14,890 nt of DNA from an uncultured Prevotella sp. Lineage in GTDB: Bacteria > Bacteroidota > Bacteroidia > Bacteroidales > Bacteroidaceae. Positions within the stretch are counted from its first letter, which is position 1. Each line of letters opens with the position of its first letter. Made by a program: the position numbers and the translations under genes. Location: contig CAJLYG010000062.1 of assembly GCA_905210845.1 (NCBI GenBank), forward strand, positions 1 to 14,890, read 5' to 3'. Shown here piece after piece: positions 12,719 through 14,890 of the stretch. The notes under the pieces are model-generated. The model had not been told where the DNA came from. It did no database searches and saw nothing but the letters and a program-made list of their open reading frames with translations.

Positions 12719-13645
12719 ATGGAAACAGAATTATATAAAGGGAGGAGTTTTTCTGGATGTATCAAAGCAGCCTACCTGCTGTTCAGCACGAACTTACAGT
12801 CTATCTTTAAGAAGATGTGGCTGCCCTCACTGCTTTGGGCTGTGATTACGACGGGTCTTGTGTTGGTTTATCTACCTGACAAGGGAATCCATGATGCTGG
12901 CATGGCAAAGCCATGGACGACCCTCATCCTGATAGGATGCCTGTTTGTGGGAGAGATCTTAGCTGACATCTGGTTCATGGCACGCCTGCAGTGCCTGCTG
13001 AACGGACTTCCGATCCGAAAGAATCTGAAGCGATGTACCATCCTAACCTGTATTTTCATGGGAGCGGGAATCCTTTTTTACTTCCTGTTCGCTGGAGGTA
13101 CAGTCTTGTATATGGGGCAAATGGCAGGGAAATCGGCTACGATCGGGAAGATGGCTGCCAGCTCTATCGCGGCCATTGTCTTGTTGATTGCTATTTTCGT
13201 GGCAGTCCTCCCCTTGCAGTTTTCTTTCGTTAAGTACCTCGTCGGTGAAACTTCAAGGCTCAAGGATGCCGTGACCAAGGACTATCGGAAAGGATGGAGG
13301 CACTGGGGATTCCTGCTGATCACGAACTTCATCTCCATGCTGATCATCATCGTCCTGTCATCCATCCTGTTCATTCCGTTCTCGATCATCCTGACAGCAC
13401 AGGTCCTCAACCAGTTAGGCATGCTCGACGGAGATCCCAATGGTGCCCCAAGTGGCTTCTTCGCAGGTGTCATCGCGGTCACGGTCCTTACCATCTTCAT
13501 CGACGCATTCCTGTATATCTGGTACTATTTCGTCCTGTATTATGCGTATGGTTCCATCGAGGCATTGGAAAAGGAACGCAAGGAATTGAAATTAGAGCAG
13601 CACCTTGATTTCGAAAATAAATCCATATCAGCATCCATCTCATGA
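12719..13645 (+). CDS. Polytopic inner membrane protein of unknown function (308 aa)
   Basis: I do not recognise the family. There are about six hydrophobic segments, at roughly 34-52, 66-88, 106-130, 146-170, 196-225 and 248-275, so it is an inner membrane protein. The loops are basic on the presumed cytoplasmic side ([17 protein letters not shown]), and the C-terminal tail is charged and helical ([20 protein letters not shown]), probably cytoplasmic. There are no obvious catalytic motifs or transporter signatures. The gene starts 15 bp after the methyltransferase stop, and its stop overlaps the hisB start by 4 bp (ATGA), so all three are probably one transcript with translational coupling to hisB. 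Whether it has any link to histidine metabolism is unknown. Confidence 0.83.
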   Translation: METELYKGRSFSGCIKAAYLLFSTNLQSIFKKMWLPSLLWAVITTGLVLVYLPDKGIHDAGMAKPWTTLILIGCLFVGEILADIWFMARLQCLLNGLPIRKNLKRCTILTCIFMGAGILFYFLFAGGTVLYMGQMAGKSATIGKMAASSIAAIVLLIAIFVAVLPLQFSFVKYLVGETSRLKDAVTKDYRKGWRHWGFLLITNFISMLIIIVLSSILFIPFSIILTAQVLNQLGMLDGDPNGAPSGFFAGVIAVTVLTIFIDAFLYIWYYFVLYYAYGSIEALEKERKELKLEQHLDFENKSISASIS

Positions 13646-14718
13646 AGAAGCAAAAGATACTGTTCATCGATCGCGATGGAACATTGATTGAAGAACCGGC
13701 TGACGAACAGGTCGACTCTTTCGAAAAACTGAAATTCACGAAGGGCGTATTCAAGAACCTGGGATTTATCCGGCAACACCTTGACTTCAAATTTGTGATG
13801 GTCAGCAACCAGGACGGCTTAGGGACGGTATCCTTCCCCGAAGAAACATTCTGGCCCGTGCATCGTTTTATCCTCCAGACCTTGGAGGGAGAAGGCATTA
13901 CTTTCGACGACCAACTCATCGACCGCCATTTCCCGGAAGACCATTCACCCATGCGGAAGCCTGGAACGGGAATGTTAAAGGATTACTTGAACCATCCGAA
14001 ATATGACATTGAAAATAGCTTTGTCATCGGGGACAGGGACAGTGATCGCCAGTTAGCTGATAATATCGGTTGCAAGGCCCTTATCCTTGGCAAGGAAGGC
14101 ATGACATGGGACAAGATCGCAGAAATCCTTTTCGCTGGCGAGCGCATTGCCGAGATCAGGCGAACCACCAAGGAGACTGACGTATATGTCAGGATCAATA
14201 TGGATGGAACGGGTAAGAGCGATATCTCCACAGGACTAGGGTTCTTCGACCACATGCTGGAACAAATCAGCAAGCATGGGATGATGGACCTCACGATCCA
14301 CACGAAAGGAGACCTTTATGTCGACGAGCACCATACCATCGAAGACACAGCTTTGGCTTTGGGAGAATGTATCTTGAAAGCCTTAGGCGACAAACGGGGA
14401 ATTGAACGGTATGGCTATTGCCTTCCGATGGATGATTGTCTCTGTCAAGTAGCCTTGGATTTCGGTGGAAGGCCTTGGCTCGTTTGGGACGCGGAATTCC
14501 ATCGGGAGAAAATTGGGGAGATGCCCACGGAAATGTTCCTGCATTTCTTCAAGAGCCTGAGCGATGCTGCCAAGATGAACCTCCATGTCCGTGCCGAGGG
14601 CGAAAACGAGCACCATAAGATCGAAGGCATCTTCAAGGCACTGGCACGATCCTTGAAGATGGCAGTCAGAAGGGATATCTACCACTATGAACTGCCTTCT
14701 TCAAAAGGAGTTCTGTAG
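13642..14718 (+). CDS. hisB: HisB: bifunctional histidinol-phosphatase / imidazoleglycerol-phosphate dehydratase
   Basis: 358 residues, matching the bifunctional E. coli-type enzyme (about 355). The N-terminal HAD phosphatase domain (1-165) has FIDRDGT at 8-14, VMVSNQDG and [13 protein letters not shown]. The C-terminal dehydratase domain (about 170-358) has [17 protein letters not shown] at about 228-235, ENEHHKIEG and the terminal PSSKGVL, with the histidines and glutamates that bind two Mn ions. They catalyse steps 6 and 8 of histidine synthesis in the cytoplasm. The structural zinc site of the E. coli phosphatase domain is not kept (see findings). hisB is translationally coupled to the membrane protein gene, and no other his gene is in the window, unlike the usual hisGDCB cluster of the order. 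Confidence 0.95.
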   Translation: MKKQKILFIDRDGTLIEEPADEQVDSFEKLKFTKGVFKNLGFIRQHLDFKFVMVSNQDGLGTVSFPEETFWPVHRFILQTLEGEGITFDDQLIDRHFPEDHSPMRKPGTGMLKDYLNHPKYDIENSFVIGDRDSDRQLADNIGCKALILGKEGMTWDKIAEILFAGERIAEIRRTTKETDVYVRINMDGTGKSDISTGLGFFDHMLEQISKHGMMDLTIHTKGDLYVDEHHTIEDTALALGECILKALGDKRGIERYGYCLPMDDCLCQVALDFGGRPWLVWDAEFHREKIGEMPTEMFLHFFKSLSDAAKMNLHVRAEGENEHHKIEGIFKALARSLKMAVRRDIYHYELPSSKGVL

Positions 14719-14735
14719 ATCACTCGTCGGGATCC

Positions 14736-14890
14736 TTACACGTGGAACCTGTACTTCCGCTTGGCTCGGTGCGGGACCATAGGGCCCACAGGACCAATCA
14801 TACCACTCCCGGGCTTAGCCACACCACGGTATTGCGCCCAACGGTCACGGATCCGTCTGACATAGTCGACGGTCTCACTGCCCCGCATGT
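14736..14890 (-). CDS. C-terminal tail of a probable MltF-type lytic transglycosylase (partial)
   Basis: The minus-strand frame is open from the window edge to TAA at 14736-14738. The 50 visible residues begin MRGSETVDYVRRIRDRWAQYRGV and end in a basic tail, HRAKRKYRFHV. The segment resembles the end of MltF and related SLT transglycosylases, where RGDEARNYVENIRRYYQ closes the lysozyme-like domain. Such enzymes cleave peptidoglycan in the periplasm. Only this tail is present, so the catalytic Glu is outside the window and the call rests on one short motif. It converges on hisB with a 17-bp gap and no evident terminator between them. Confidence 0.5.
   Translation of the reverse strand, partial: MRGSETVDYVRRIRDRWAQYRGVAKPGSGMIGPVGPMVPHRAKRKYRFHV

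Overview
The window looks like a chromosomal segment from the phylum Bacteroidota, most likely order Bacteroidales (Bacteroides/Prevotella-like; genus not resolved). Three things support this. Most leaders carry the phylum-specific promoter pattern TTTG-N18/19-TAnnTTTG instead of Shine-Dalgarno-driven starts. The gene repertoire is typical of the phylum: a TamL-type lipoprotein barrel, a bifunctional HisB, and a WalJ/YycJ-like metallohydrolase. Coding style and composition fit as well.

Region 1 (1-291) is the 3'-truncated remnant of a family 2 glycosyltransferase gene. At about 291/292 it runs tail to tail into region 2 (292 to about 4360), the regulatory left end of a Mu-like transposable phage, shown in mirror orientation. 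From the outside in (right to left) this holds a candidate phage end near 4359, arrays of short phased repeats, a small isolated leftward gene (3785-4018) between two leftward terminators, an HTH repressor (2840-3364, rightward), a switch region with facing promoters and palindromic operators (about 2735-2825), a 69-residue ORF, a structured segment ending in a tRNA/tmRNA-like T-arm plus CCA, a 120-residue conserved-looking ORF, and a transposase cut off at about residue 549. The rest of the phage (MuB-like ATPase, structural genes, other end) is missing, so this is a decayed or rearranged remnant, or an assembly junction, and not a simple insertion.

Region 3 (about 4360-14890) is ordinary host chromosome. 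A canonical promoter drives a UvrA-family excinuclease gene that overlaps a second, intact glycosyltransferase by 4 bp. That gene converges on, and overlaps by 16 bp, a metallo-beta-lactamase-fold hydrolase. The hydrolase is divergent from a small lipoprotein, which converges on tamL with a 4-bp overlap. tamL is divergent from a three-gene unit: a TrmH/SpoU RNA methyltransferase, a polytopic membrane protein, and hisB (4-bp overlap with the membrane protein). The C-terminal tail of a probable MltF-type lytic transglycosylase enters from the right edge.

The most interesting material is in the phage remnant: matching 15-bp palindromes on the transposase promoter and inside the repressor gene, the tmRNA-like 3' end in the early leader, and the helically phased GTAA(A/G/C)CC arrays near the putative phage end.
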